This document shows, in pieces, positions 1 through 8,837 of a DNA stretch of 64,000 nucleotides. The notes under the pieces are model-generated. The model did not search any database and was not told the origin of the DNA. It worked only from the letters and a program-made list of their open reading frames with translations. Origin of the DNA: Prevotella herbatica. GTDB taxonomy: Bacteria > Bacteroidota > Bacteroidia > Bacteroidales > Bacteroidaceae. The stretch spans positions 806,001 through 870,000 of the forward strand of contig NZ_AP024484.1 in NCBI RefSeq assembly GCF_017347605.1, given 5' to 3'. The position numbers were made by a program, and so were the translations under genes. The stretch's first letter is position 1; the number at the start of each line of letters is the position of its first letter.

Positions 1-620
1 ATGGTGTTCCAACGTATGATATTAAGGAGAATGTAGCCTGGGATAATATTCCTTTCACAAAGTCTATTGAAAATATTGCTCGCAATACTCGTGCGGTATG
101 TTTTGGTTCATTAGCCCAACGAAATGTGGTTAGCCGTGAGACTATCCAGAAATTTCTTGATGTAACACCTACTGATTGTATAAAGATCTTTGATATCAAT
201 CTACGTCAGCAATTCTATACAAAGGAGGTTATTCAGGATTCACTGAAACGTTGCAACATGCTAAAAATCAATGATGAGGAACTTGTAATAATTGGTCGTA
301 TGTTTGGCTATCCTGGTCTAGACATTGAAAATAAGTGCTTCCTAATACTAGGCAAATATAATCTTGATATACTTGTCCTAACTTGTGGTGTAAATGGTAG
401 TTATGTGTTTACTCCAGGTAAGGTGTCTTATCAGCCAACTCCAAAGGTTGAGGTTGCCGATACAGTTGGTGCAGGCGACTCGTTTACAGGAAGTTTCTGT
501 GCAGCAATACTTAGCGGAAAGTCTGTAGAAGAAGCTCATAAGCTGGCAGTAAACGTGAGTGCTTTCGTATGTACTCAGAATGGTGCAATGCCTGCTCTAC
601 CTAAAAAATTTAAATTCTAA
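1..620 (+). CDS. PfkB-family sugar kinase, 3' part (probable fructokinase)
   Basis: This is the C-terminal part of a ribokinase/PfkB-fold carbohydrate kinase, which phosphorylates a sugar (fructose is likely in Bacteroidota) with ATP in the cytoplasm. The open frame starts at base 3 and runs from the window edge with no stop, so the gene begins upstream; the GTG at 126 is internal. Near the C-terminus lies PfkB signature 2, DTVGAGDSFTGSF, whose GAGD aspartate is the catalytic base, followed by the usual short helical tail. About 205 residues are visible of a usual ~300. A strong terminator follows at 651-685. The sugar specificity cannot be read from this part; ribokinase or adenosine-kinase-like activity remains possible. 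Confidence 0.9.
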   Translation, partial: GVPTYDIKENVAWDNIPFTKSIENIARNTRAVCFGSLAQRNVVSRETIQKFLDVTPTDCIKIFDINLRQQFYTKEVIQDSLKRCNMLKINDEELVIIGRMFGYPGLDIENKCFLILGKYNLDILVLTCGVNGSYVFTPGKVSYQPTPKVEVADTVGAGDSFTGSFCAAILSGKSVEEAHKLAVNVSAFVCTQNGAMPALPKKFKF

Positions 621-650
621 TACGGGTTAGGTTTCATAATTATAATATTG

Positions 651-685
651 TACCCTTTGATTGTAATAATCAAAGGGTATTTTTT
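651..685 (+). terminator. Intrinsic terminator of the sugar kinase gene
   Basis: A perfect 12-bp stem (651-662 with 668-679) with a GTAAT loop is followed by a run of T. It lies 30 bases after the kinase stop codon. Confidence 0.9.
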
Positions 686-788
686 AATCAATAAAGATCT
701 GTTCATAAAAATCTTTTTAGAGGTATTAATTCCAAAAAGGTTCTTTGCCAATTTCGGGGAGAATATCCTCCATAAATTGGCAATAAAC

Positions 789-1455
789 CCAGAAAAAAAG
801 AAAAATAACCTACATTACCTACATTTTTAGCTTAAACATCTATTAATCAGCAACTTAAACCATGTATATAAGTGCTCTATCCTACATCTTTCCTACATGA
901 TTCCTACATGATAAGCACGTTTTAGTACTAAAAACGGTGGATTTTGCTCCAATCGCAATACAAAAGTCGTTTTTTAGGTTGGACCATTAGGACATGTTTT
1001 CTTCAGTAAAGCAAATCACCATAATGCCTTTTATGGGATTGTGAATATAGAAATCTCATGTCTCTTTGTAAATGAAATTTGGAAACCAAACTGATTTATA
1101 AAACATTTTGATATGTAAACCTTTTCCGTAAGAAATTTCAAAAACGATAATGATAATCAATATCGGCTTTAAAATAATGTATCGTGATTCAGTAAATACA
1201 ACTATGAATGTTTATGATCAACTCCTATTATGGTCAAAATGCATGAAGTGTAACAAGAATAAAATCACCTTTTTCGGTGCGCTTTTGAGTAATAAGGCCC
1301 TAATCACTCGGTAAAGCATGTAGGACAACAGAGTGATTAGGGCCTAATCACTCCCTAAAATGTATAAGAACGGACTTATATACATTAGCTAACATGTTGT
1401 ATAACAATGTGTTTGGTGAAATCATGTAGGAAACAGCATTAGAAAATCAAAAAAA
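789..1455. repeat. Dispersed noncoding repeat, copy 1 (~665 bp)
   Basis: This stretch aligns along its whole length, in the same orientation, with 46933-47597. The two copies share long near-identical blocks (the left end with CCTACATTACCTACATTTTT, the AAAATCACCTTTTTCGGTG block, and the right end with ATCATGTAGGAAAC) separated by diverged segments. It has no plausible gene. CCTACAT boxes cluster at the left (five) and appear inverted, as ATGTAGG, at the right (two). Two hairpins sit at 1287-1309 (imperfect) and 1331-1353 (perfect 10-bp stem, GAGTGATTAG). No transposase, clear terminal repeats or target duplication were seen. Function is unknown. Confidence 0.85.
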
Positions 1456-1613
1456 GTTTTTTTTATTGTGTCTCAAAACCAAAGGAAACGTATATTATTA
1501 AATTTTATATTACTAGATCTTTCGTTTGCAAGAGAGTAATTGCCCAGGTAAAAGATTTGGAAATTATGTAATACTATCCATTAAGTCAACTTTCACAAGT
1601 TATGCGATGCTAT

Positions 1614-1654
1614 TAGTGTCCGATAATGAACGAAGTGTTCATTATCGGACACTA
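1614..1654. promoter_or_regulatory. Perfect 18-bp inverted repeat, likely enhancer site for the NtrC-type regulator
   Basis: TAGTGTCCGATAATGAAC (1614-1631) and its exact reverse complement (1637-1654) flank a 5-base GAAGT spacer. The centre lies near 1634, about 90 bases upstream of the start expected from the sigma-54 promoter at 1696-1712. That is where upstream activator sequences for bacterial enhancer-binding proteins usually sit. The locus encodes such a protein at 12922. It could also fold as a hairpin in RNA, but no transcript is expected across it. Confidence 0.75.
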
Positions 1655-1695
1655 TGCATTTTTGTTAACACACTAATAATCAGCACATTAGCTTC

Positions 1696-1712
1696 TTGGC
1701 ACAGGCATTGCT
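1696..1712 (+). promoter_or_regulatory. Sigma-54 (-24/-12) promoter of the efflux operon
   Basis: TTGGCAC-N5-TTGCT matches the sigma-54 consensus (TGGCAC-N5-TTGC), with GG at 1698-1699 and GC at 1710-1711 separated by exactly 10 bases. The expected transcription start is near 1723, about 19 bases before the ATG at 1742. No TAnnTTTG housekeeping box was seen nearby. Confidence 0.85.
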
Positions 1713-1741
1713 TATAAATAGGCAGTAAATAATATAAAACT

Positions 1742-2992
1742 ATGGACAGAGAAATACCAAAAGAAGAAATCAAAAAGCGCCGAAAGAAAAGAATCATTCG
1801 TGCGGCAGCAATTGTACTTATCATTTTTACTTGCTTCATCGGTGTAGAAAAATGGCTTGGACAAAGTGTAAACCGTGCTGATTTGACTTTCTCAACCGTA
1901 GACCGTGGTACTATTGAGGTCAGTGTTAACGCAAGTGGAAAAGTTGTTCCTATCTTTGAAGAGATTATAAACTCTCCAATAAATTCAAGAATTATAGAAA
2001 CCTATAAGAAGAGTGGAGACGCAGTTGATGCAGGAACACCTATTCTAAAGCTTGATTTACAATCAGCCGAAACTGATTATAAGAAAGGTCAGGATGATGA
2101 GCAAATGAGAATATCTAAATTACAGCAATTAAAAGTAGACCAAAATACAAAACTTACTGATTTGGCTATGCAGATTCGTGTAGCACAAATGAAGTTAAAT
2201 AGAATGAAAGTAGAAATGCACAGTGAACGATATCTTGACAGTATCGGTGCTAGTACGAGAGACAACGTGCACCAGAAAGAGATGAACTATAATGTTGCAC
2301 GCATAGAATTGGAACAACAAAAGAAGCAATTAATAAACGAGCGTCTTTCGAGTGCTGCAGAATATAAAGTTCAAAAACTTGATTTGGATATGTTTATAAA
2401 GTCGCTCGGAGAAATAAAACGTACGCTTGAAGATGCTAAGATACGTGCGCCACGCAAAGCTATTTTGACATACATAAATAATCAGATAGGATCACAAATA
2501 ACCCAAGGAGAACAAGTGGCTGTAGTTTCTGATCTAAGCCATTTCAAGATAACAGGAGAAATTGCCGATTCTTATGGTGATAAAATATCTGTTGGTGGAA
2601 AAGCTATTGTCAAAATTGGCGGTAAGACTATTAATGGAACCATAAGTAGTGTAACTCCCCTATCAAAGAATGGAGTTATCAACTTTACTGTCCAATTAAA
2701 AGATGATCACAACAGTGTTCTTCGTTCTGGTCTGAATACTGATATCTATGTTATCAACTCCGTTAAGAGTGATGTTATGAGAATAGCCAACAGTGCATAT
2801 TACACTGGTCCAGGCACATATAGTCTGTTTGTTGCCAACAGCAATGGTGAGATTGTGAAACGCAAGGTTAAATTGGGCGAAGCTGGATTTGATTATGTTG
2901 AAGTTTTAAGTGGATTAAAACCTGGCGACAAAGTCGTAGTAAGTGACATGAATGACTACAAAGATAAGAATAAGTTGAAGCTTAAGAACTAA
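1742..2992 (+). CDS. Periplasmic adaptor (HlyD/MacA-type membrane fusion protein)
   Basis: This protein links inner-membrane ABC permeases to a TolC channel in the periplasm. Its 416 residues begin with a short basic cytoplasmic tail (KKRRKKR) and one membrane anchor (about residues 20-37). A split biotinyl-lipoyl domain (around GKVVPIFEEI and the later RAPRKAILTY region) flanks a long coiled coil (about residues 110-230), followed by beta-barrel and membrane-proximal domains ending in the typical LKPGDKVVVSD. It is the first gene after the sigma-54 promoter and lies 12 bases before the first permease. It is of the same class as MacA. The transported substrate is not evident. Confidence 0.9.
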   Translation: MDREIPKEEIKKRRKKRIIRAAAIVLIIFTCFIGVEKWLGQSVNRADLTFSTVDRGTIEVSVNASGKVVPIFEEIINSPINSRIIETYKKSGDAVDAGTPILKLDLQSAETDYKKGQDDEQMRISKLQQLKVDQNTKLTDLAMQIRVAQMKLNRMKVEMHSERYLDSIGASTRDNVHQKEMNYNVARIELEQQKKQLINERLSSAAEYKVQKLDLDMFIKSLGEIKRTLEDAKIRAPRKAILTYINNQIGSQITQGEQVAVVSDLSHFKITGEIADSYGDKISVGGKAIVKIGGKTINGTISSVTPLSKNGVINFTVQLKDDHNSVLRSGLNTDIYVINSVKSDVMRIANSAYYTGPGTYSLFVANSNGEIVKRKVKLGEAGFDYVEVLSGLKPGDKVVVSDMNDYKDKNKLKLKN

Positions 2993-3004
2993 CATTCATA
3001 TAAT

Positions 3005-4291
3005 ATGATAAAAATATATATTCGTCAGGCATTGACGCTGATTAAACAAAACAAATTATACTCTTTTATATATATAATGGGTACAGGATTATCTGTAGCA
3101 TTAATCATGATTGTATTCATCATATATTACATAAAGTTTGCTCCAATATATCCTGAAAACAACAGAAATAACACTTTGGTATTCAAATCCATTGATAAAA
3201 TAGATAATCAAGATTCTAATAGTAGCGGAAATCTATCTTACTCACTATGTAGCAAAGTACTTGGAAAGATAAAAGGTGTAAAAAACATTGCTATTAAAGA
3301 AAGATTTACAAAATCAGGTTCAGGGTATGTCATAAACATGCCAAAAGGCAAAGACAACATATCTGTAGATTTGACACTTACGAATGGTGATTTTTGGAAA
3401 GTCTTCACTTTTAACTTTATTAGTGGTAAACCATATACCGAAGCTAACATAGAGGCTAATAATAAATGTGCTGTAATATGTGAATCGACAGCAAAGGCCG
3501 TTTATGGATCTACGAATGTAGCAGGAAGAGAACTAACTATAAATGGAGACAGATATAAAATAAGCGGAGTTGTAGAAGATGTTTCGGCAGCAATGAGCGC
3601 AACATATTCTGAAGTATGGACTACAATCTCAAAGGAGGCAATGAAGTCATATGACAAGGATAACCTACTAGGAAGCTATTCTTGTTTTATGACCATAAAT
3701 GAGAATAGCACAAAGGATGAAGTAAGAAATGAAATACAGTCGTATTTTAAGCGTTTAAACAACACAAATAAGAACTTCAAGATTAATATCATGAATCAAC
3801 CTGATGAGTATTGGCAAAGTACTTTCAGGTACTGGACTAACGAGGGTCCGAATATTAATGAGATAATTACCGATTTTCTTATCATGATGTTTGCCTTATT
3901 GTTTGTTCCTGCTTTAAATTTATGCGGACTAATATCAAGCCGCATGGAAAATAGACTATGCGAAATGGGAATTAGAAAGACATTTGGAGCGAAAAAGAAC
4001 TCACTCATTTTACAGGTAGTTTGTGAAAATCTTGCGCTTACGGCGATTGGTGCTGTCGCAGGGTTGGTATTATCATATCTTGTAGTCTTAATTTCGAGTG
4101 ACTGGATATTAAATATCTTTAGCAATGGAGGGGCAACAAATACTCACATTACATTCAACATGCTATTCAATCCAATAATTATAGGCATCGCAATAGTTAT
4201 TTGCATGATATTAAATCTTTTATCAGCAGTTATACCAGCCTCTCTATCGTTGAGACATAATATCATTTATTCTCTTAACACAAAAAGATAA
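3005..4291 (+). CDS. MacB/FtsX-type ABC permease, type A, copy 1
   Basis: This is an inner-membrane permease subunit of a MacB-like mechanotransmission ABC exporter. It has an N-terminal transmembrane helix (about residues 20-43), a large periplasmic MacB_PCD domain (about 45-290) and a C-terminal FtsX block of three helices containing the MENRLCEMGIRKTFGAKK segment. At 428 residues it has the normal size of a permease without a fused ATPase. It belongs to the A type of this operon (starting MIKIYIRQ, and ending in a block without the PAEALHEE tail), shared with the genes at 6300 and 8838. It lies 6 bases upstream of the type B partner. Confidence 0.9.
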   Translation: MIKIYIRQALTLIKQNKLYSFIYIMGTGLSVALIMIVFIIYYIKFAPIYPENNRNNTLVFKSIDKIDNQDSNSSGNLSYSLCSKVLGKIKGVKNIAIKERFTKSGSGYVINMPKGKDNISVDLTLTNGDFWKVFTFNFISGKPYTEANIEANNKCAVICESTAKAVYGSTNVAGRELTINGDRYKISGVVEDVSAAMSATYSEVWTTISKEAMKSYDKDNLLGSYSCFMTINENSTKDEVRNEIQSYFKRLNNTNKNFKINIMNQPDEYWQSTFRYWTNEGPNINEIITDFLIMMFALLFVPALNLCGLISSRMENRLCEMGIRKTFGAKKNSLILQVVCENLALTAIGAVAGLVLSYLVVLISSDWILNIFSNGGATNTHITFNMLFNPIIIGIAIVICMILNLLSAVIPASLSLRHNIIYSLNTKR

Positions 4292-4297
4292 ATCATC

Positions 4298-5590
4298 ATG
4301 ATAAAAATAATATTCAAAACAATTTGGAATCAGCGTAAACAGAATGCTTGGATAATGATAGAGCTTATACTAGTAGGATTTTTCCTGTGGAAATCTATCA
4401 ATCCTCTAGTTGGTATTGTAAGTACGGGTATGGTAAATGAGGGATATGAGGATTCCAGATTATATTGTTCACAGTTTAGTATGTACGACAAGAGCAGTGA
4501 ACACTACGATGCGAAGACTGATAATGACACCATAAACCACGATATTTTTATGCGTGCAGTCAATGCTATCAAGCAATGCCCTGAAGTAGAATCATACGGA
4601 GTTGCAAGTGGTTGGTTTTCTGTACCCAACAGTACAAATTACAGTGGCAACAGTATATCTTGTGATACAGCACACCACTCTACACAAATATATGGAATGT
4701 GTCATGAAGCAGGAGGCGATCTAATGAAGACATACAAATTCAAAGATGCCATAACCGGCAAGACAATGCAATGCAATAACAGGTTATCAACAAAGCAGGC
4801 TATATATATATCAGAACAATTAGCTAAAGATATTTTTAGCACAACAAATGTTATTGGCAGAAATCTGTATTTTAATGACGACAAATCAACAACATTCAAA
4901 GTCGCTGGTGTTTTCAAGGATGTAAACACAAGAACCCATACTACTCCATTTGCAGGCTTAACTGTAGGTGATCAAACTTTAAAAGACTGTGGATATACAA
5001 ATGCAATCATTTGTTTTAGACTAAAAGAAGGAACAGATGCTATAAAATTTGAAGAAAAATTCAAACATAACATTGCTCCAAGATTTGAAGTAGGGAACTT
5101 CATTAATCTGTCGTTAATCAGTATGAAAGACATTAAAAAAGATTTTATGGAGAATGACGGTATCAACAATCAGTGTAGACTGCAAATAATGATGTCCGGA
5201 TTCTTTCTTATTTGTGTGTTCCTTGGAATGGTTGGTACATTCTGGATTCGCTGTAATAACCGACGTGGAGAGATTGGAGTAATGAAAGCTATAGGATGTA
5301 GCATAAATAGGATAACAACCCAGTTTGTTACAGAAGCATTTATCATTGTTACAATAGCATTTATAATTTCAATCATCTTAATGCTGAATGTAGCTTATAT
5401 ACAAGATTTCTTTAAGACAGATCCTTCGAATATAAATTATCCATATCTAAGTTTCCATCCAGTAAAGATGTTTGCAGTAGTATCTGCCATAACATATATA
5501 ATTATGATATTCATATCATTACTTGGAACATATATACCAGTAAGAAGAGCAACAAAAGCACTGCCGGCAGATGCTCTGAAAGAAGAATAA
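4298..5590 (+). CDS. MacB/FtsX-type ABC permease, type B, copy 1
   Basis: This is the type B partner of the preceding permease (430 residues). It begins with MIKIIFKTIWNQRKQNAW, followed by one N-terminal helix, a periplasmic MacB_PCD-like domain and three C-terminal helices. The FtsX segment contains RRGEIGVMKAIGCS and the C-terminus is the MacB-like VRRATKALPADALKEE. Type A and type B proteins probably form a heterodimer driven by the ATPase encoded 24 bases downstream. It resembles the genes at 7548 and 10126 more than its own type A neighbour. Confidence 0.9.
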   Translation: MIKIIFKTIWNQRKQNAWIMIELILVGFFLWKSINPLVGIVSTGMVNEGYEDSRLYCSQFSMYDKSSEHYDAKTDNDTINHDIFMRAVNAIKQCPEVESYGVASGWFSVPNSTNYSGNSISCDTAHHSTQIYGMCHEAGGDLMKTYKFKDAITGKTMQCNNRLSTKQAIYISEQLAKDIFSTTNVIGRNLYFNDDKSTTFKVAGVFKDVNTRTHTTPFAGLTVGDQTLKDCGYTNAIICFRLKEGTDAIKFEEKFKHNIAPRFEVGNFINLSLISMKDIKKDFMENDGINNQCRLQIMMSGFFLICVFLGMVGTFWIRCNNRRGEIGVMKAIGCSINRITTQFVTEAFIIVTIAFIISIILMLNVAYIQDFFKTDPSNINYPYLSFHPVKMFAVVSAITYIIMIFISLLGTYIPVRRATKALPADALKEE

Positions 5591-5614
5591 ATATAAATAA
5601 TAAAAATAACAATT

Positions 5615-6280
5615 ATGATTACATTAAAAGGTATTAACAAAATCTACCGTACTGACGAGATTGAAACGGTAGCTCTTGAGAACGTAAATCTCGAAGTAGA
5701 AAAAGGTGAGTTCCTTTCCATAATGGGACCATCAGGTTGTGGCAAGTCTACCCTACTCAACATAATGGGATTGCTAGACTTACCTACAAGCGGATCTATC
5801 GAGATAGAAGGTATACAGACAGACGGCATGAAAGATAAAGCGCTTGCTGCCTTCCGCAATCAAAAACTAGGTTTTGTATTTCAGTCATTCCATCTTATCA
5901 ATTCACTCAATGTACTTGATAATGTTGAAATGCCACTTTTATACCGCAACGTAAGTGCCAAGGAACGCAGACAAAAAGCCGAAGAAGTGTTGGAGAAAGT
6001 AGGATTAACACATCGCATGCGCCACTTCCCGACCCAACTTAGTGGTGGTCAGTGTCAGCGTGTAGCCATAGCACGTGCTATCATAGGTAATCCTGATATA
6101 ATATTAGCCGATGAGCCTACAGGTAATTTGGACTCAAAGATGGGTGCAGAAGTTATGGAACTACTACACAAATTGAATAAAGAAGATGGCAGAACTATAG
6201 TTATGGTGACTCATAATGAAGACCAAGCAAAACTAACAAGCAGGACTGTTAGATTCTTTGACGGACGCCAAATTCAATAG
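5615..6280 (+). CDS. LolD/MacB-type ABC transporter ATPase
   Basis: This cytoplasmic ATPase (221 residues) belongs to the LolD/MacB/FtsE group. It contains Walker A GPSGCGKST (about residues 39-47), a Q-loop in VFQSFHLI, the ABC signature LSGGQCQRVAIARA, Walker B IILADEPTGNLD and the switch histidine in MVTHNE. All catalytic motifs are intact. It is the only ATPase gene in an operon with six permeases, so it may power all three A/B pairs. It lies between the first pair and the second (19 bases before the next permease). Confidence 0.95.
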   Translation: MITLKGINKIYRTDEIETVALENVNLEVEKGEFLSIMGPSGCGKSTLLNIMGLLDLPTSGSIEIEGIQTDGMKDKALAAFRNQKLGFVFQSFHLINSLNVLDNVEMPLLYRNVSAKERRQKAEEVLEKVGLTHRMRHFPTQLSGGQCQRVAIARAIIGNPDIILADEPTGNLDSKMGAEVMELLHKLNKEDGRTIVMVTHNEDQAKLTSRTVRFFDGRQIQ

Positions 6281-6299
6281 AATAAAAATAAAATAATTT

Positions 6300-7544
6300 A
6301 TGAAGACAATCATTAAGCAAGCAATAAACCAGATCAGGCAACAGCCGTTCTTCAGCATATTGTCTATCTTAGGTACTGCTGTGAGTATAGCTTTTGCAAT
6401 GCTTGTTGTGATAAACTATGACATACATATCGGAGACATAACACCTGAAAATAATCGAAGCAAAATGGTATTTTCGGGTGAAGGATATTCTTATATGAAA
6501 AAAGATCATAGCAATGCAAATTCGGGAATGAGTTATCGCACGGCTAAAATGATATTCAATAACGTAAAAGGTGCATCTATTATAAGTTACCAACGTAAGG
6601 GTACAATGTTGTATTGTGGAACTAACAAGGATAAAGGTGAAAGTCATTTCTGCAAATATGTAGATCCTGAGTTCTGGCAAATGTATAACTTTAAGTTTTT
6701 AGCAGGCAAACCGTTCAATAAAGGCGACTTCCAAGCAAGGGCTAACGTTGTGGTAATAAATGAGCGTATAGCAAGAAAATTCTATGGTAGTGCTGAAAAA
6801 TCTATAGGAAAGACCTTCTTCTGTGATTTCACACCAATGAAAATTATCGGAGTAGTAGATAATGTAAGTTCTTTCTTCAATTTTGCATATTCTGAATTAT
6901 GGATGCCATTTGATCCGACAATAAAAGCCTCAGACCCTTTATATGGAAATATAACAGCTATGGCTCTATGTGCTCCAGGTGTTAGTACCTCTGAATTAAA
7001 TGAGCAATTACAAATATCTCTTAAGCGCTACAATGCAACACTCAATGATTACACATTTGAGTTAAAAGATATGTGTCCAATTACAAAATACCAATTTTTC
7101 AAAGGTCATGTTAATACCACAGCTATATTATTCTTAATCGGACTTATGTTATTAGTAGTCCCAGCTATAAATATAAGCGGATTAGTATCGAGTCAGATGC
7201 ATCATCAAATGAGCGAACTAGCCATCAGACGGTGTTATGGAGCTAGACGTTGGCAACTGATTATGAGATTTATAAATGAAAATTTTATATTAACTTTTAT
7301 TGGTTCTATACTAGGTGTAATCTTATCATATTTAATGTTACTCATCGTAAAAGGTTGGTTACTCTTCTCAGAAACATCTCTACTGAATTATGCTGATTGC
7401 AAGATATCTACATCAATGATACTAAGGCCAACAATATTTCTTTGGGTAGTTGGAATTGCTATTCTATTCAACTTCATAAGTGTTTTCATTCCTGTTTGGA
7501 TGGCAACACGTCGCAATATAATTTCCACCTTAAGAGGAGAATAA
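6300..7544 (+). CDS. MacB/FtsX-type ABC permease, type A, copy 2
   Basis: This is the second type A permease (414 residues), starting MKTIIKQAINQIRQQP with a transmembrane helix at about residues 18-40. A periplasmic MacB_PCD domain is followed by three C-terminal helices carrying MSELAIRRCYGARRWQ. It is paralogous to the genes at 3005 and 8838, including the shared PENNR motif just after the first helix (PEGNR in copy 3). The type B partner begins 3 bases after its stop, so translation of the two is probably coupled. Confidence 0.9.
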   Translation: MKTIIKQAINQIRQQPFFSILSILGTAVSIAFAMLVVINYDIHIGDITPENNRSKMVFSGEGYSYMKKDHSNANSGMSYRTAKMIFNNVKGASIISYQRKGTMLYCGTNKDKGESHFCKYVDPEFWQMYNFKFLAGKPFNKGDFQARANVVVINERIARKFYGSAEKSIGKTFFCDFTPMKIIGVVDNVSSFFNFAYSELWMPFDPTIKASDPLYGNITAMALCAPGVSTSELNEQLQISLKRYNATLNDYTFELKDMCPITKYQFFKGHVNTTAILFLIGLMLLVVPAINISGLVSSQMHHQMSELAIRRCYGARRWQLIMRFINENFILTFIGSILGVILSYLMLLIVKGWLLFSETSLLNYADCKISTSMILRPTIFLWVVGIAILFNFISVFIPVWMATRRNIISTLRGE

Positions 7545-7547
7545 GTT

Positions 7548-8813
7548 ATGATAAAAAATATACTAACACAAATATGGAATCAACGTCGTACTAACAGTTG
7601 GCTGTTTGCTGAACTTATCATTGTATTTGTCTTATTATGGTTTTGCGTAGATGTACTTTTTGGTCTTTTCTCTGCAAGAATTCAGCCAAAAGGATATGAC
7701 CAAGAACATGTATATAAAGTAACTGTAAATTATAGAGATGATCAATCTGTTAAAATGCAAGATGCCGATAGTATATCTCGCTTCTGGTGGCATCCTTTAT
7801 CTGAAGTAATAAAAAATTTTAAACAATATCCAGGTGTTGAATCTGTATGTACATCATTTGGAACAGATGTTTATTCTAACAACACAATGTTTCAAGGTTA
7901 TCACATTGATGGTGACACTACAAATATTTTTACTGCTAATATACGTTATGTTGATGCAGAGTACATTAAGACTTTCCGCATTCCTATGTTACATAGTATA
8001 CATAAAAACCTAGAAGATAAAGACTGGAATGCTATAAACAATGTAAACCCAGCTATCGTTAGTGCAGAATTAGCTGATAGTTTATGGGGAACTACAAATG
8101 TTTTAGGAAAGAAATTCTCAGATTATTATTCGCCTAACTTACACTATAAAGTCATAGCAGTGAGTGCCCCACAAAAGAATTCAGACTACAACAGGTATGA
8201 ACCCTATATAATGACGCCCTATCCAGAATACATTTATAAATCACAGGCTATACCATCGATTTATATTCGAGTTAAAGCAGATGCGGACAATAATGAATTC
8301 GCAAACAGTTTCATTAAGACTATGTCTGCAAAAATACATATTGCACCATTTTATATTTTTGATATCCAAAGTATGAAATACTACAAGCAATTAGACGATG
8401 CAAGTCAAGGAGTTACACAAGAGGTTAACAACACTATATTAATGATGTCATTTTTTGTATTCAACGTATTCTTAGGTTTATTAGGAACATTCTGGTTCCG
8501 TACGAATAGTCGCCGTGGAGAAATTGCAATCAGAATGGCAATGGGAAGCAGCAGAAAGCAAACAGCTATCCACTTTTTAACAGAAGGAATTTTGTTATTA
8601 GCTATCGCAGCTTTACCTGGAACCATTGTTTGTCTTAATATATGGTATGCTGATTTGACAGTCACTATACACGCCGATGCTACTATATTAAGACTATCCA
8701 TTACACTATTAATATCATTTATTTTAATGACAATAATAACATTAATAGGTATATTGATTCCAGCAAGAAAAGCTATGCATATATTGCCAGCAGAGGCTTT
8801 ACACGAAGAATAG
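7548..8813 (+). CDS. MacB/FtsX-type ABC permease, type B, copy 2
   Basis: This is the second type B permease (421 residues), starting MIKNILTQIWNQRRTNSW, with one N-terminal helix, a periplasmic domain and a C-terminal three-helix FtsX block. It contains FRTNSRRGEIAIRMAMGSS and ends PARKAMHILPAEALHEE. The C-terminal tail is almost the same as in the gene at 10126. It probably pairs with the product of the gene directly upstream. No truncation is seen. Confidence 0.9.
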   Translation: MIKNILTQIWNQRRTNSWLFAELIIVFVLLWFCVDVLFGLFSARIQPKGYDQEHVYKVTVNYRDDQSVKMQDADSISRFWWHPLSEVIKNFKQYPGVESVCTSFGTDVYSNNTMFQGYHIDGDTTNIFTANIRYVDAEYIKTFRIPMLHSIHKNLEDKDWNAINNVNPAIVSAELADSLWGTTNVLGKKFSDYYSPNLHYKVIAVSAPQKNSDYNRYEPYIMTPYPEYIYKSQAIPSIYIRVKADADNNEFANSFIKTMSAKIHIAPFYIFDIQSMKYYKQLDDASQGVTQEVNNTILMMSFFVFNVFLGLLGTFWFRTNSRRGEIAIRMAMGSSRKQTAIHFLTEGILLLAIAALPGTIVCLNIWYADLTVTIHADATILRLSITLLISFILMTIITLIGILIPARKAMHILPAEALHEE

Positions 8814-8837
8814 AAATGAATTATAATTTCATAAAAT

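Noticed and set aside
1526..1717. 63-codon ORF in the efflux promoter region
   Set aside because: It overlaps the palindrome and sigma-54 promoter and has no coding character.
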